This document shows positions 11,543 to 23,127 of a DNA stretch of 64,000 nt, one piece after another (the stretch's first letter is position 1; every line of letters starts with the position of its first letter). The stretch spans positions 5,560,150 to 5,624,149 of the forward strand of contig CM025850.1 in NCBI GenBank assembly GCA_003952965.2, written 5' to 3'. The stretch comes from Morella rubra. Lineage: Eukaryota > Streptophyta > Magnoliopsida > Fagales > Myricaceae. The position numbers and the translations under genes are program-made. A model generated the notes under the pieces. The model did no database searches and had not been told where the DNA came from. It saw nothing but the letters and a program-made list of their open reading frames with translations.

Positions 11543-12793
11543 TGGCCTGCGAAGGTGATAGAGAATCATTGCTTCCAGAGCAGAGAGATCAATCTGGTCT
11601 CAGTAGGAACAATGGCATCCAGAGGAGGAGAAATCGTTGCTTGGGTACCAGTCCCCCTGAACAAAATGTAGTCAAACCTCCTTTGCTTCCTGAATCTACA
11701 TTTGTGAAACAACAATTTAATTTCAAGCACGTGGTCATGTTTTTGGCTGTGTACCTAAGTGGAGGCACCTTTTGTTTCTACTTAATAAGCCAGCAGATCA
11801 AGGGTAAAAGAACAAACGGGGTTCTTGATGCCATCTACTTTTGTGTTGTTACAATGACCACAGTAGGATATGGGGACCTTGTGCCAGATAGCATGTTGGC
11901 AAAACTACTTGCATGCATTTATGTCTTCACTGGCATGGCTCTTGTGGGGATAATTCTTTGTCAGGCAGTGGATTACATTTTACAAAAGCAGCAAATCTTT
12001 GTAGTTAGAGCCATTTACATGCGCGAAAAAAAAGTAGGTCCAATAGAGATTCTTAAGGAGGTAGAGACTCACAAAGTTAAATATAAGCTCATCATGGTGG
12101 CTGGCCTTCTTCTGTTGCTTATTATCATCGAAACTGTGTTCTTATTCATAGTTGAAGAACTAAGCTTAATGGATGCATTCTATTGTGTTTGTTCAACCAT
12201 CACTACTCTGGGCTTCGGGGATGAGAGCTTCTCAACAGCAGGAGGTCGTGTTTTTGCTATTTTCTGGATACTGAGCAGTACCATTTGCTTAGCTCAGTTC
12301 TTTCTCTATCTTGCTGAATTCTATGCCGAGAGAAGGCAAACATCGATGATGAAATGGGTTCTTACCCGACAATTGACATTCTCGGATCTTGAGGCAGCAG
12401 ATATTGATCATGACAAAGCTGTCAGGCAAGACAAAATTGCATAGAGTTCAGTTGAACCCATCAAAACCGAGGGGAAAATAGCAAGTAGTAGTTTAATATA
12501 GGTTCATTCTTTTGCCACATATGCCCACTCTTCCTTTATACCTAAAAGGTCCGGTGCTCAAAAAAAATTACTATACATCAGCCATCTTTTGGTGTTTTCT
12601 CTAATTGGCTTTGTTTCCTTGATTCTTGTTGGAATTTTTCAGTGCTGCAGAATTTGTCATATATAAGCTGAAGGAAATGGGAAAGATTAGCCACGAAGAT
12701 ATTTCAAATGTGATGGAGACATTTAAGAAACTTGATGCTGATCAATCTGGAACTCTGACTGCAACTGATCTCAGGCTCTCTCAATTATCCTAA
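11542..12793 (+). CDS. TPK1: Two-pore potassium channel, TPK1 (KCO1) type
   Basis: Two coding exons, 11542-12425 and 12643-12793, give 344 residues. The start MACEGDRESLLPE was chosen over the upstream in-frame ATG at 11464 because that one lies before a probable 5' UTR acceptor at 11502. TPK channels carry K+ across the vacuolar membrane and are regulated by Ca2+ and 14-3-3 proteins. Visible: a first membrane pair with pore filter TVGYGD (residues 107-112), a second pair with TLGFGD (222-227), and the conserved stretch CLAQFFLYLAEF. Two EF-hands follow: DIDHDKAVSAAE (287-298) and DADQSGTLTATD (326-337). Exon 1 ends GTCAG|GCAAGA, a GC donor; without this splice EF-hand 1 is cut and EF-hand 2 is lost. 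The N-terminal 14-3-3 site seen in Arabidopsis is degenerate here (RRRNRCLGTSPP). Full length for the family. Confidence 0.93.
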
Positions 12794-13935
12794 GCCTCAG
12801 ATGGCCAGATTTGACTTAACACCATCTTTTGCAGAGTTGCGCCTTTGTAATTTCTAAACTAACTCAACAAGGTGTTGAGATGTTTTCTATTGTACATTAG
12901 TGTCAGATCCCTTTGGAAGTAGAATACACGTTTATCCTACCTTTTTGGCAAAATTCTGTAGCTACAAGAAAGGGTATAGTGTGCCTTTTACTGCCTCCAT
13001 CAAAGAGATAATTTCTAATGGCATTTGTGAAATGCTATACCTACTCATTTGTCAGCAATCAGCTACAAATGTATAGATGTATGCTTGTCACCATGGACAT
13101 CGACTAGAAACCTTAGAACTACGGAAGCAAAGCAAGTTACGAGTTCCTGTCTGATTTTGGTGTAAAGGGTAAACTGCATGCCAGGCTTCAGCCAGCAAGC
13201 CCTTCAATGCTTTTTCCCAAGGCTCCTGGTTAGAGAAGGAGAGCTGCTAGAGGAGATAAACGAGCAAAAGAAGAAAAATGCAAGCTAAAGCATATGCAGA
13301 GTGTGACAGGAACTCGAGGGAATCCTAAAACTCGTCACCATGAAACCTACATACAAAAGGCCTGATATTCTTAAAGGCAATCCTTAAATTTGTCGTCATG
13401 CAAGGATTCTTAAGCACTTGAAGAAATAGGGAAATGTTGATTTGCAATTCGGTTGACAATTTTGAGAGGCTGTAAATATAACTGGGAAAGCTAAGAGCAG
13501 AAAAGGTGAGGTCCAATTCTTGCATCCTCTGTTGAGGTTGGTAAAAGTTTGCAAATTTTATACACCGATTAATGATCGGCTCGCCAATTTTTCTTACCAA
13601 CAATCAATCCTAAATCGCTTTTCAAAACAAAGAACACACCAAAACCTCTCTCAATCACCCCAACTGAAGTTAAACTAACAAATAATTGAAGAAATGATGG
13701 CACAAAATTCCTTTTCCTATTTGATGAATCTCATCCTAAACGTTGGTGAGCCTCTTATGTGAGAGAAATCACAAAGAAATGAAAAATATATAGATAGCCC
13801 CCACAATCTTCCAAATTATTATTGCCATTTTGCTTTTCATTGTCATTCAAATCTCCTTCAGAGTTACAACAAAAGTAGGAATGAAATTTATTTTCAGTCA
13901 GTCATAAATCACTAAGTTTACTCGAACTTTTGAGG
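12794..13935. other. Intergenic between TPK1 and the small membrane protein gene
   Basis: This holds the 3' UTRs of the two converging genes and unremarkable AT-rich sequence. No ORF with a recognisable product. Confidence 0.5.
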
Positions 13936-14205
13936 CTATTCAATATGTTCTGGTCGGCCTCGAACATAATCCAGGATTCCTTCGCCAGCTTTTTCTCCTT
14001 GAATTTCTGCCGCGTAATGGGAAAGACCACTAAAGGCTATTCCCACCACCACTAATGCAGCGGTAGAGACAAAGAGAGGCCAAAAGTAGGCCAGGATGGT
14101 AACAATCCGAGGGGCTGCATACAACAGTAAGGAAAGGACTACTGAACCAACGACCCCTACAGTGATATGATATCTGTAAGGCAGAAGCTTCTCTCGGATA
14201 TCCAT
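13936..14205 (-). CDS. Small two-helix membrane protein, plant-conserved type
   Basis: An 89-residue single-exon ORF. The N terminus MDIREKLLPYRYHITV is followed by two hydrophobic segments (about residues 14-34 and 38-60), and the hydrophilic tail contains AAEIQGEKAGEGILDYVRG. Short plant proteins of this design, with an AP(R)xxTILAYFWPLF core, are familiar as uncharacterised membrane proteins, but I cannot give a gene name or function. A GA microsatellite lies ~33 bases upstream of the ATG in the probable 5' UTR. Coding is supported by clean hydrophobic patterning and lack of a better frame on the other strand. Confidence 0.7.
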   Translation of the reverse strand: MDIREKLLPYRYHITVGVVGSVVLSLLLYAAPRIVTILAYFWPLFVSTAALVVVGIAFSGLSHYAAEIQGEKAGEGILDYVRGRPEHIE

Positions 14206-14237
14206 GGCCTCTTGAATTGAAGTTGCAACTTCACCGC

Positions 14238-14261
14238 GAGAGAGAGAGAGAGAGAGAGAGA
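14238..14261. repeat. GA dinucleotide microsatellite
   Basis: Twelve GA units in the likely 5' UTR of the small membrane protein gene (read as CT on its sense strand). CT-rich 5' leaders are common in plant genes. Confidence 0.85.
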
Positions 14262-14452
14262 CGTTGTTGTATGTCTCTGCTTGAGGTCCTCTGTCTGGGG
14301 AGTAGTGTTATATACCCTTATTCCTTAGATTCTCTGCTGAAAATTGATGGTTTCAATAACTTTCAAGCTTGCTTGGCCAATCTACTTCTTGTTTGCTTAG
14401 TGAAACAGTTTCCCAAACTATCCTCCCACAATTTATCTCCTTTATTCTTTGG

Positions 14453-14848
14453 TAGCAAAAGCACCCTTTCTGATATGTGAAAAAGGATCACCTGGTTATT
14501 TTCGAGTGTGACTCCTTGGTTGTTTGCAGAGAGGCTCTTTCGTAAGAACCAACATGGCTTTGGGCTATTTCTGATTTGGTCACTCATGTTCGTGGGTGTT
14601 TGGGAGAGTGTCCGGATTGGAGGGTGGCTTGGGTGCCGAGGAGGTGCAACCGTTTAGCTCATAATTTAGCTAGTTGGGACTTGGGCTGCTCATTTGGGCA
14701 GGGTTGGTGTGCTTTTTGGTGGTGATTTTCCTGAGCATATCCAGATTGTGATATGTATTTCTAGGCTTTTTAGTTTATGAGATGAGTTTTATTCAGCAAA
14801 AAAAAAAAAGAAAAAAAAAGGTGGGGGGGTTAAACTAGCAAAAGCACC
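14453..14848 (+). mobile_element. 5'-truncated LINE (RNase H tail) with target-site duplications
   Basis: TAGCAAAAGCACC occurs at 14453-14465 and again at 14836-14848, a 13-bp perfect direct repeat. Between them, on the plus strand near 14630-14720, is a frame reading WVPRRCNRLAHNLASWDLG, which matches the end of the RNase H-like domain of plant L1-type LINEs (pattern PRxxNxxAHxLAxW). A frame break follows, then DFPEHIQ in another frame. The 3' end has an A-rich tail (14799-14819) followed by a short G-rich/other stretch before the second repeat. This fits an old, 5'-truncated, dead LINE insertion. The 16 bases between tail and repeat are atypical. Confidence 0.75.
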
Positions 14849-17800
14849 TCTTCTACTGTCCGCATCTGTTAGACCAATTTGTTAAGGGCAACATGCATGA
14901 TCTTAATTATTACAATATTTTATCTTCATGTGAGAATATTCTACCATTATTACTGTATATTTGCGATTGTGATTGAATCGCTAATTTATTATGATTGATT
15001 GTATTCCCAAATTTAGACAACCTCCTCGTACTATATAAAGACTGTTCCTTTACAGTTTATACACAGACAGAAATACAATTTTCTTTCACTTATTTCAACA
15101 CTAACATTTTTAGTGATCAAGTTCCTGTGCCACCCACTAGATTGGTTTCAATCAATTCGAAATTGGGAGGGCAGATTGGTCAGTGCATTGCATCTAGTGC
15201 AATGTTATGATATGGATTCTTTCTGAAGTTTCTTGATTGCTTGGCTGCCTAATTGTCCCTTACCAAATGGTGAATTTCCAATTGAGATGAAGATCAGAAT
15301 CAAGGGAAAGGAATAACTTTTGCTTCTCCATTTGTGGTGAGGGAATCCAGGAAAAAAGCAGATCATAAGAAAAGAATTGAGAGTTATTTTGTTAATTTAT
15401 TTCTTCTTTAGGACTTACTCTAATGAAAAGGATAACTGTCTTCAAGGGTTTCTGGAAAGCAAGCAACTTCTCTTTTGACATGCCTCTCGAGGATTCTAGG
15501 CTAAGCATTGTAGAATAAAAAAACCTTCTGGGATGTGCTTTCCAGCCTAAATAGAGTAAAAAAAATATATTCATTTTACTTCTGGGTAACAAATTGATAA
15601 AAAAATAATTAAAAAAAAATGCGACTCAGGCTGGTTAAAGCAGCCAGGAGGGAGACTCTTCTGCTTTTTCCTTCCTTGTGTGTTTTTGGCGCGCTGTCTT
15701 ATTCCTTGTTAAAGTCGTATGCTTATGAATGCTCAAAAGGATTTCCATTCAACGCAGTTTTTTAATGAAGATTCCTGAGCGTACTTTCTAGTTTTTGTTT
15801 TGGGATAAATGCAAAATCAGTTTATGTACTATACGCGAAAATTGAATTAGTCCCTGTGATAATAAAATCATAAAATTAGTCTCTATAATCTCACAAAAAT
15901 ATAAAATTAATCTCTAATGAGGGATTAACGGAAAACGAAAGTCTTATGATTTTTATTATCACGATAATTCGATTTTCAATAACTTATAACTACTGAGTTT
16001 TTCTTATACGTTTTGTTTTTTGTTTATTCCTTAGCAAGCAGATGTTGCTTGATTGGGCGGTGTCAAGAGCCCACCACAATTGTTCAATTGGAACTACGCA
16101 CCCGGCAAGTAGCCTAATCGTAGGTTGGGAGTGAACAAGCCCAAAACAATTACAGTGGATCTAGTATGGCTTCAGGTATAGGCTAGTTTTGGACAAATAA
16201 AACCCAACAGGGCTCTTAGTTTGATGATCAGTACTTAACCCCTCAGAACACTCTATCTCTTAAGTACCCAGTAACACAATCTACTTAAGTACCAAGTTCT
16301 AATTACATAAATGTTGGGTTGATACTCTTATTATTAGATAAATCTTAGACTAATCGGATTGTGGGGTTAAAATTGTGCGCACCGAGGAATTAACTACCGG
16401 GCTCGCATTTAGACTAATAAGATAGCTCCCTTAATGGTTTAGGTGCTGACTAGTATTGACCAATTAAAAAACCAATAAAAGAAAGGCGTAGTTGCATAGA
16501 GTATTCTAAGTCAGGTGACAGGATCATGATCAAATCTTTAGCGTTTCTATTGTCTTTCTTGTTGGGATTGTGGGGATTTAGATTGATTATATTAGGTTTG
16601 ATTTTGTCGCTATATCCTTTTCATATCCTGCTTTGACTAAACTTCTTCTTTACTATGTAAAAAATGCCTTAGCCGACCACATTAGATTGCAACCAAAAAT
16701 ACATATATTGACGAATTAAGATAAATTCCCACAAATTCCAGCAGTTTGGATGAATCATGATAAGTTTGCTCCATAACCAGCTGGAAGGGCCAAAGAAATT
16801 AAACTACTACCGATTTTCCTTATATTTTTTTTTTCCTCCCGGTTCATAATCATAGTATGAGAGACGTTGACAACTCACCTTAAAACAAATCGACAAGTCT
16901 AATGGTCTAACAGATTAGCGAAAATCCTAGTTCTTGGAAATGCCCATAAAATTAAAATATTATATATATACATTAAATTTTTCTGTGAACCTTTTTATGG
17001 GTCTATTGCCTCCTCCCATAAATTTAAAACCTAAAAAATGAGACACCCTTTAGAAGACTCCGGACATAGATTCAATGTGTTATGTCATTGAAACTACTCT
17101 AACCCTATTTTAATCTACCTACTCGAAACCAAAAGGAACACCAAACAAAAAAACACCTCAAGGCTGAGCTTGATCCCACTTCATGTCACTTTCAGAGCCT
17201 GCTGTAGTCACAAACTTAATGAAGGCAAAAAAATACCATAAAAAAACCCCCTAAATCTTATATTAATCAACAACCCTTTTGACTGTTTTGGCGTTATTAT
17301 GGTTTGGTCACCCTCTTTCACTATTTTAAAAAGGAGGTATTGGGTGTTGGTAAGGAGGGCAGTGAAGTCTTCCCTTTGTCGCCTAGCCAAACAGTACCCA
17401 CACGTATAACCCAAAACTGTCCAAATGGCTAGTGTCCAACAACACAGCTGGAGCTAATTCGTATTATCTTTTCTTATAACCAATCATGCTTTTAAGCAAA
17501 GATGAATGCCTCCTCCCTCCATTAGACTATAATGTACATATGTAATCCTTTCAAGCCACTTTAATTAGTTTGTCCCTTTCGATCCAGAGTCATGAATACC
17601 TCCTTTACTTGGTTTTTGGTTCAAAAACCTTTTTGAGTGACTTCCACTAAGCAGAAAAGGCGAGGTTTCTGAGGACGGGTTTAACGCTTAAGCAATTGAA
17701 TTACTCCAAAACAAGAGCTTTCCATCCTTTTAGCTCAATAATGACAAGACGTATTCCTTTTCCCTTATCATTTGCAGAGGACTAATCTAGTAGCGCAGTA

Positions 17801-18481
17801 ATCAACCACTTTGATTAGAACACCCTCCTCGTATAATTCGTCTTCTCCTTCCTCTGCGGTTGGATTTGATATTGTAATGGTTCCTTTGTCTTGTTTTGAT
17901 CCGTCATTCATTTGGGTTAGGGTTTATCTGACCACATATTAGTTGCAGGCAGCAGCAACATGAATAAATAAGCATGCCCATCCTCGTATATGTGCTCCAA
18001 ATGTGTTTGTCCAAATAAGTTAGGTAGCATATTAATTATTTCGGATTTACTTTTTAAGATCATCATGATGACTTTCTTTATAGAAGCTCGAATAGGACCG
18101 TTGAGAAAGCTTGAATTTTTTTTTTTCCTACTCCACCGTATATTTTGGAGTAGAGAATTTTTTGTTCGAGATTATCGAGTAGTTCGCGATGGGGACGTTC
18201 AAAATCAATATCATGATAGAGGAGAAGTAACCGTTACTGTCAAGAGGGCAGGAAGAGAGGAGATAAACCAGCCGGTCAGGCCGGCTTATGATCTGTGCTT
18301 TTCAAATTTTTGCTTCACAGCAAGGAAACCATCCCTCCCTTTCCGGTCAATTCCTTGAAAGATAAGACTCTTCCTCAACTATATCTAACAATTTCTCCTT
18401 TGACATTCGTCGTCCATTACAACCCAGGCCAGGTCTTGGTTGCTATTGCTGTTTGAACTTCGAGCTGTTTTCCAAAAGAAG
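14849..18481. other. Intergenic, 3.6 kb, upstream of MAP70-5
   Basis: No gene I can support. At 15800-15980 there is a repeat-like AT-rich stretch with AATTAGTC repeated motifs and partial self-complementarity. A (TA)n run lies near 16960. The last few hundred bases before 18482 presumably hold the MAP70 promoter and 5' UTR. Confidence 0.45.
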
Positions 18482-21400
18482 ATGGGGAGCCATGGGGAAG
18501 AACAGGACTGTGAAGAACTCTCTCTTGCCCACCCAGACCCTGTTGTGTTAGAGCTCAATCGTCTGCAGAACTCACTCAAAGGTTTTTTTCTTTTTGCGCC
18601 ACACACACTCACGCAGGCACACAGTGCCTGTGCCCCCAGAGACTTGCACATTTTATCTATGTCACCCTACAGTGATGTAGTAAGATCATCCAACTCTATT
18701 ATAAAGTTTTGTGGGTCAATTTAGCTCCAACAGTTGATTTGGCTACATCGAAGTTGAATGTTTTCCTGGACTTTGACAGTAGTGTTAAGGACCAGGTTTT
18801 GTTGTTGTTCGAGGGATGCTGGACTGCATTCCCAAAGCTTTTTGTTTCTGCATAAAGTATCTAGAATTGCACTCTGCTGGCTTTTGTTAGATTCGTTATT
18901 TTTTGTTGTTCTCTTTGCATCAGTTTTGGTTCTTTTCTCCCCATCATTGCCTTCTCCCTGTAATAAAGTCTCATACTTTTTGACTTGCCAAAACAAAGAA
19001 TTCTAAAGCCTCTGTTTTTATGAGGGCTATAAAGGGATTTTCACTCTTCTTTTTTGCATAGTTGCTAGTCCAGAAGTGAACGCATTCAAAGCATATCAAT
19101 TCCACAATTCCAGAAAGTTAACAACAGACGGGAATTGATATGCTCTCTTTTTTAATTAAGGGCTGAGCCCTAACTTTGTATTGCTCTTTGGAAAATATAC
19201 TTACCATTTACCCAAAAAAAAAAATTCCACAATTCCCATGCCTTTACTTCTTCCTGTTATCCCCAAACGTCGAGGGTCTACGGGTTCTGGTATCCACACA
19301 ACAGTACGGAAATCAAAAGTAGGACCTACAAAGGCGACAAGTATCGTCCACGACACAGTCGCCGTAATAATTACTTTTGTAACCGAAAATGTCTTAATAA
19401 GGCTCAAATCCTCGTCTTGGCAACCCTAGAGGCCGCCCTTTATAAAAGCTAAAAAGATATTTATCTATCTTTTAGAGCCTTTTGGAGGAGCGTTTTTCCC
19501 CTAAAGAATCTCTACATGCCTTAGAACGTGGGTTTCGTCCACTATCATTATCATCCAAAGTAGACATCGTAAACTCCTCTAAATCCTAAAATCCAAGAAA
19601 GGGAAAATTCTAGAACCTTGAACCTCATTTTTTTACTGGTGCAAAACGTTCCTAGAGCCATTACTAAGGGTCTAGAATAACAAACATATCTTGGGTCGTT
19701 TGGAGGCTGATAGGCCCTTTAGTCATTACGTGTAGCATGATGACTCCCCAGACGAACTTTCGTTGTTAATGGCGACCGCTAAGCTTATAGCAAAGCGTAT
19801 AATGCTGACCACTAATTTCACCTTCGCATGGTTCAGAGCATGTTTGATGTTCCCCGTTCAAATCAATATTCTTTCTTGATAATTTGACGTCCATGGTGAT
19901 TTGTATAATTCAGTTTACTTTCTGCTAGTTACGGCACCCTAAATAGGGAAATGATTCCCATATAAGCATCAATACTATGTCTTAGGTAAATGGCTACCTT
20001 AAAACATGATTCCCATTTGTTTTTTCTTTCAATTAGATTATTCCTTTCTGCGGTTTGAGATTTTGAAATGAGGCAGATTGCAGAAGTCAGGTGTATTTGG
20101 GGAAGGTTATTTATTTTTCGAGGTTAATCTTGTCTTGTCCAAAATAACCTTAGCCTAGGTGTGCGATTACTCTGTGATCTCAACCCTGCAGAGGAAGCTA
20201 GGAACAGAAATATCTGCCTCAGGCTTTTTCATGACAATGATTTTCTAAATGTTTCAGAGAAGGATAGGGAGTTATTTGCTGCTCAGGGTGAGATTAAGGC
20301 CTTAAGAGGATCTGAAGCTTTGAAGGATAAGGCTGTGGAGGAGGTAATCAAGAATCATATGCAACTATGTTGTCTCACAGTTTTTGCGAATCTATGCACA
20401 TTATCTGATATTAAGTACTGTATAAATCCTTTATCTTGAAGGAAGAAACCTAGATGGAACAAAGATTACCAAATAAAATTGTGCTTGCATTTCTTTCTTT
20501 CTTTCTTTTTTTTCAGCTCAGAAATGAAGTTGCTAAAATGGAAGGCAAACTCCGAGTCACTGAAAATCTTCTTCAAAATAAGGTAAGTTACGGCTTTACT
20601 GAGGCTTGTTGGGACTAAAGATAAGTGTGCTTTTAACTCGTGAGGCCGAAGATAATCCAACACTGTCAAAATCGGGTGAAATGCAGAACCTTGAACTCAA
20701 GAAACTAACAAGTGAAAAGAAAGATGCATTGGTTGGACAATATGCTGCAGAAGCAACCCTTAGAAGGGTGTATGCAAATCAAAAGGAGGATGACTCTCTT
20801 CCTCTCGAGTCAGTCATTGCGCCTCTTGAAGCTGAGATCAAAATGAATAAGAATGAGGTACGACATGAATGTTAAAAAAATATTGTTTTAAAAACCAATG
20901 CAATACATTCGAATATATGGGCATTGTTGATGGCTCATTGGCTCATACTCCATGCACTTCTCCATTGTTCTTGGACTTTTCAGATTGCAGCATTGCAGGA
21001 GGATAAGAAGGCTTTGGAACGTCTCACTAAGTCGAAAGAAACTGCTCTGCTTGAAGCAGAGAGGATTTTGCGTAGCGCTTTAGAAAGAGCTTTAATAGTG
21101 GAGGAGGTTCAAAATCATAACTATGAATTGAAGAGACAGATTGAGATTTGTCAGGCATGTTTTCCTCAGGTCATGTTTTGTTGAAGATGACATTGAAGTT
21201 TTCACTAATAAACTCAATTTCCTCCGTGCCACCTGCAGGAGGAGAACAGAATCCTCGAGAAAACCAATCGCCAAAAGGTTTTAGAGGTTGAAAAGCTTAG
21301 CCAAACCATTCAAGAACTTGAGGAGGCCATTCTGGCTGGTGGGGCTGCTGCTAATGCTATCCGTGACTACAAACGGCAAATAGAAGAATTACATGTATGT

Positions 21401-23127
21401 CTGATGCCTGATGGTTACATATAGTGACTTCCACCGTTCCCCTTGATGAACTCAATCTACCAGGGTTTTGATGATTGGTAGCATTTTTGTAGCTGTCCAA
21501 GTTTCTTTCTGATCTTGGTTTACTGCTATCTCTCAGGAGGAAAAAAGGACTCTGGAGAGAGAACTAGCAAGAGTCAAAGTTTTAGCAAACAGAGTTGCAA
21601 CTGTGGTGGCTAATGAGTGGAAGGATGAAAATGAAAAAGTTATGCCTGTCAAGAAATGGATCGAAGAGAGAAGGCTGCTGCAGGTATTTTATTTCCTTTC
21701 AAAATTACTGGAGCCTAGTATTCCACGCATTTCAAAGACCAAAGTATAACATTCCTCTTAATGTGGTTTTTTTAAATTTATATATGCTAGTAAGTCTTAA
21801 TGATATGAAGGAAAATCATTTGAACAGTAGCCATGAATGGGAAGTATTGTTGTCAGAAAGGCAAAATGAAATATACAGATTAAGGAGTTCATTTCCATTT
21901 CTAGTTTATGTGTGATCAATCATAGCTCACCAATGTAGGCAGAGATGCAGCGGCTGAGAGACAAACTCGCCATATCAGAGAGAACCGCTAAGGCAGAAGC
22001 ACAACTCAAGGTGAATAATGTGTGACTTCCAATCTTGAAGGCTGCAAGTCATTCTAAACCTTTCCCGTTTGATCTTTTGAAGTATGTAGATGGCCTTTAG
22101 TAACGTAAATTTTCTGCAGGATAAATTAAAGCTCAGGCTTAAAATTATTGAAGAAGGTTTGAAGGATGTCTCCAGTTTCGCTTTCAGTCCTAATAGGCTT
22201 CGTGGGTCCCCAAAAACAGAGAAATCCAGTAACATATTTGGCTTTCTAACAAGTAATGGTGGGCTGAGAAAGAGATCTACATCCCAGCCAAGGGATTCTA
22301 TCATCGGCAGAAGCTCACCCTTGCAACAGCCCAATGTGGAAAATGAAATAGCCGGTGTTGCTGAAGAGCTGAAACAAGAAAACAGCTTAAGAAAGAAATC
22401 CACTTCTGAGAAAATATGCTGGAAAAAGGCATATGGGCATCTAGAAGTAAAGTTGTTGATAGCAGTGAGAAGGAGAATACAGAAATAAAAGACGCCAATA
22501 TCAATAAGGACAATAATGATGATACAACAGCCTCATCAGAAATCAAACTCAGAAGTGGCTTCAATGGAGAATCACAAAACAAAAGCGGTAACGAAGATAT
22601 GGTGTCAGGATTTCTATATGATAGACTTCAGAAGGAGGTCATCAACTTACGGAAGCTCTGTGAAGTGAAAGACGGCAATATGAATTCTAAAGACGAAGAA
22701 ATAAAGGTAAAGTATGGACAAACTATGTTCTCCTCTCTCTCTCTCTCTCTCTCTCTCACTCACACGCGCACACATACAGAGTACTGACTGCACTGAGGTA
22801 AAATCCCTTCCAGATGCTCGCGAAGAAGGTTGATGCACTGACAAAATCCATCGAACTAGAGTCTAAAAGGATGAAGAGAGAAGCAGCAGCAGCTAAAGAA
22901 AAGGATGCCGCGTCAGTCAAAGCGGACAATAACAGAAAGAGTGGACATGCAAACTCTTCTATAAGGTACAATTTTGTTTCCATCTTCCTCTGTTTTACTC
23001 AACATTCATGGTACAATTATCACCGAATGCACTGAAAATCCTAGTTGATTTAATGACTTTTCCTTAACTTTGGCTGTTTGAATTTTTGTGGTTTCCTTTT
23101 TGCAGCAGGGTAACAAAAGCACCGTGA
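18482..23127 (+). CDS. MAP70.5: Microtubule-associated protein 70, MAP70-5 type, frameshifted in exon 9
   Basis: Eleven exons: 18482-18581, 20258-20343, 20517-20582, 20687-20857, 20984-21154, 21239-21394, 21537-21683, 21939-22010, 22120-22706, 22814-22965 and 23106-23127. MAP70 proteins are plant-only coiled-coil proteins that bind cortical microtubules and help shape secondary cell walls. The short N terminus before HPDPVVLELNRLQN, without the long serine-rich leader of MAP70-1 to -4, points to MAP70-5. Conserved stretches include IAALQEDKKALERLTKSKE, LEEAILAGGAAANAIRDY and RVATVVANEWKDEN. All exons fit phase except exon 9 (587 nt), which lacks one base. The frame changes at the A-run 22411-22414, between TSEK and MLEKGIWASRSK. 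As written the protein stops at 22488 after ~445 of ~576 residues. Exon 5 uses a GC donor (or a GT donor 15 nt on); exon 11 has a CAGCAG acceptor. Confidence 0.9.
19098..19236 (+). mobile_element. Short retro-insertion with poly(A) tail in MAP70 intron 1
   Basis: The 14-bp perfect direct repeat AATTCCACAATTCC (19098-19111 and 19223-19236) flanks 111 bases that end in a run of A. This is the mark of LINE-machinery retrotransposition: a SINE or a very short LINE 3' end. Near its 5' end GGAATTGATATGC (19131-19143) is the exact reverse complement of GCATATCAATTCC just outside and across the left repeat (19091-19103), so the 5' junction carries an inverted copy of target DNA. Confidence 0.78.
21155..21169 (+). 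other. Alternative donor segment at the end of MAP70 exon 5
   Basis: Exon 5 can end at TGTCAG|GCATGT (21154, GC donor) or 15 nt later at CCTCAG|GTCATG (21169, GT donor). The longer form adds five in-frame residues, ACFPQ, inside the conserved IEICQ-EEN junction. Family conservation favours the GC donor. Confidence 0.6.
22732..22775. repeat. CT/CA microsatellite in MAP70 intron 9
   Basis: About 12 CT units followed by CACACGCGCACACA, just downstream of the exon 9 donor at 22707. Likely polymorphic in length. Confidence 0.85.
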
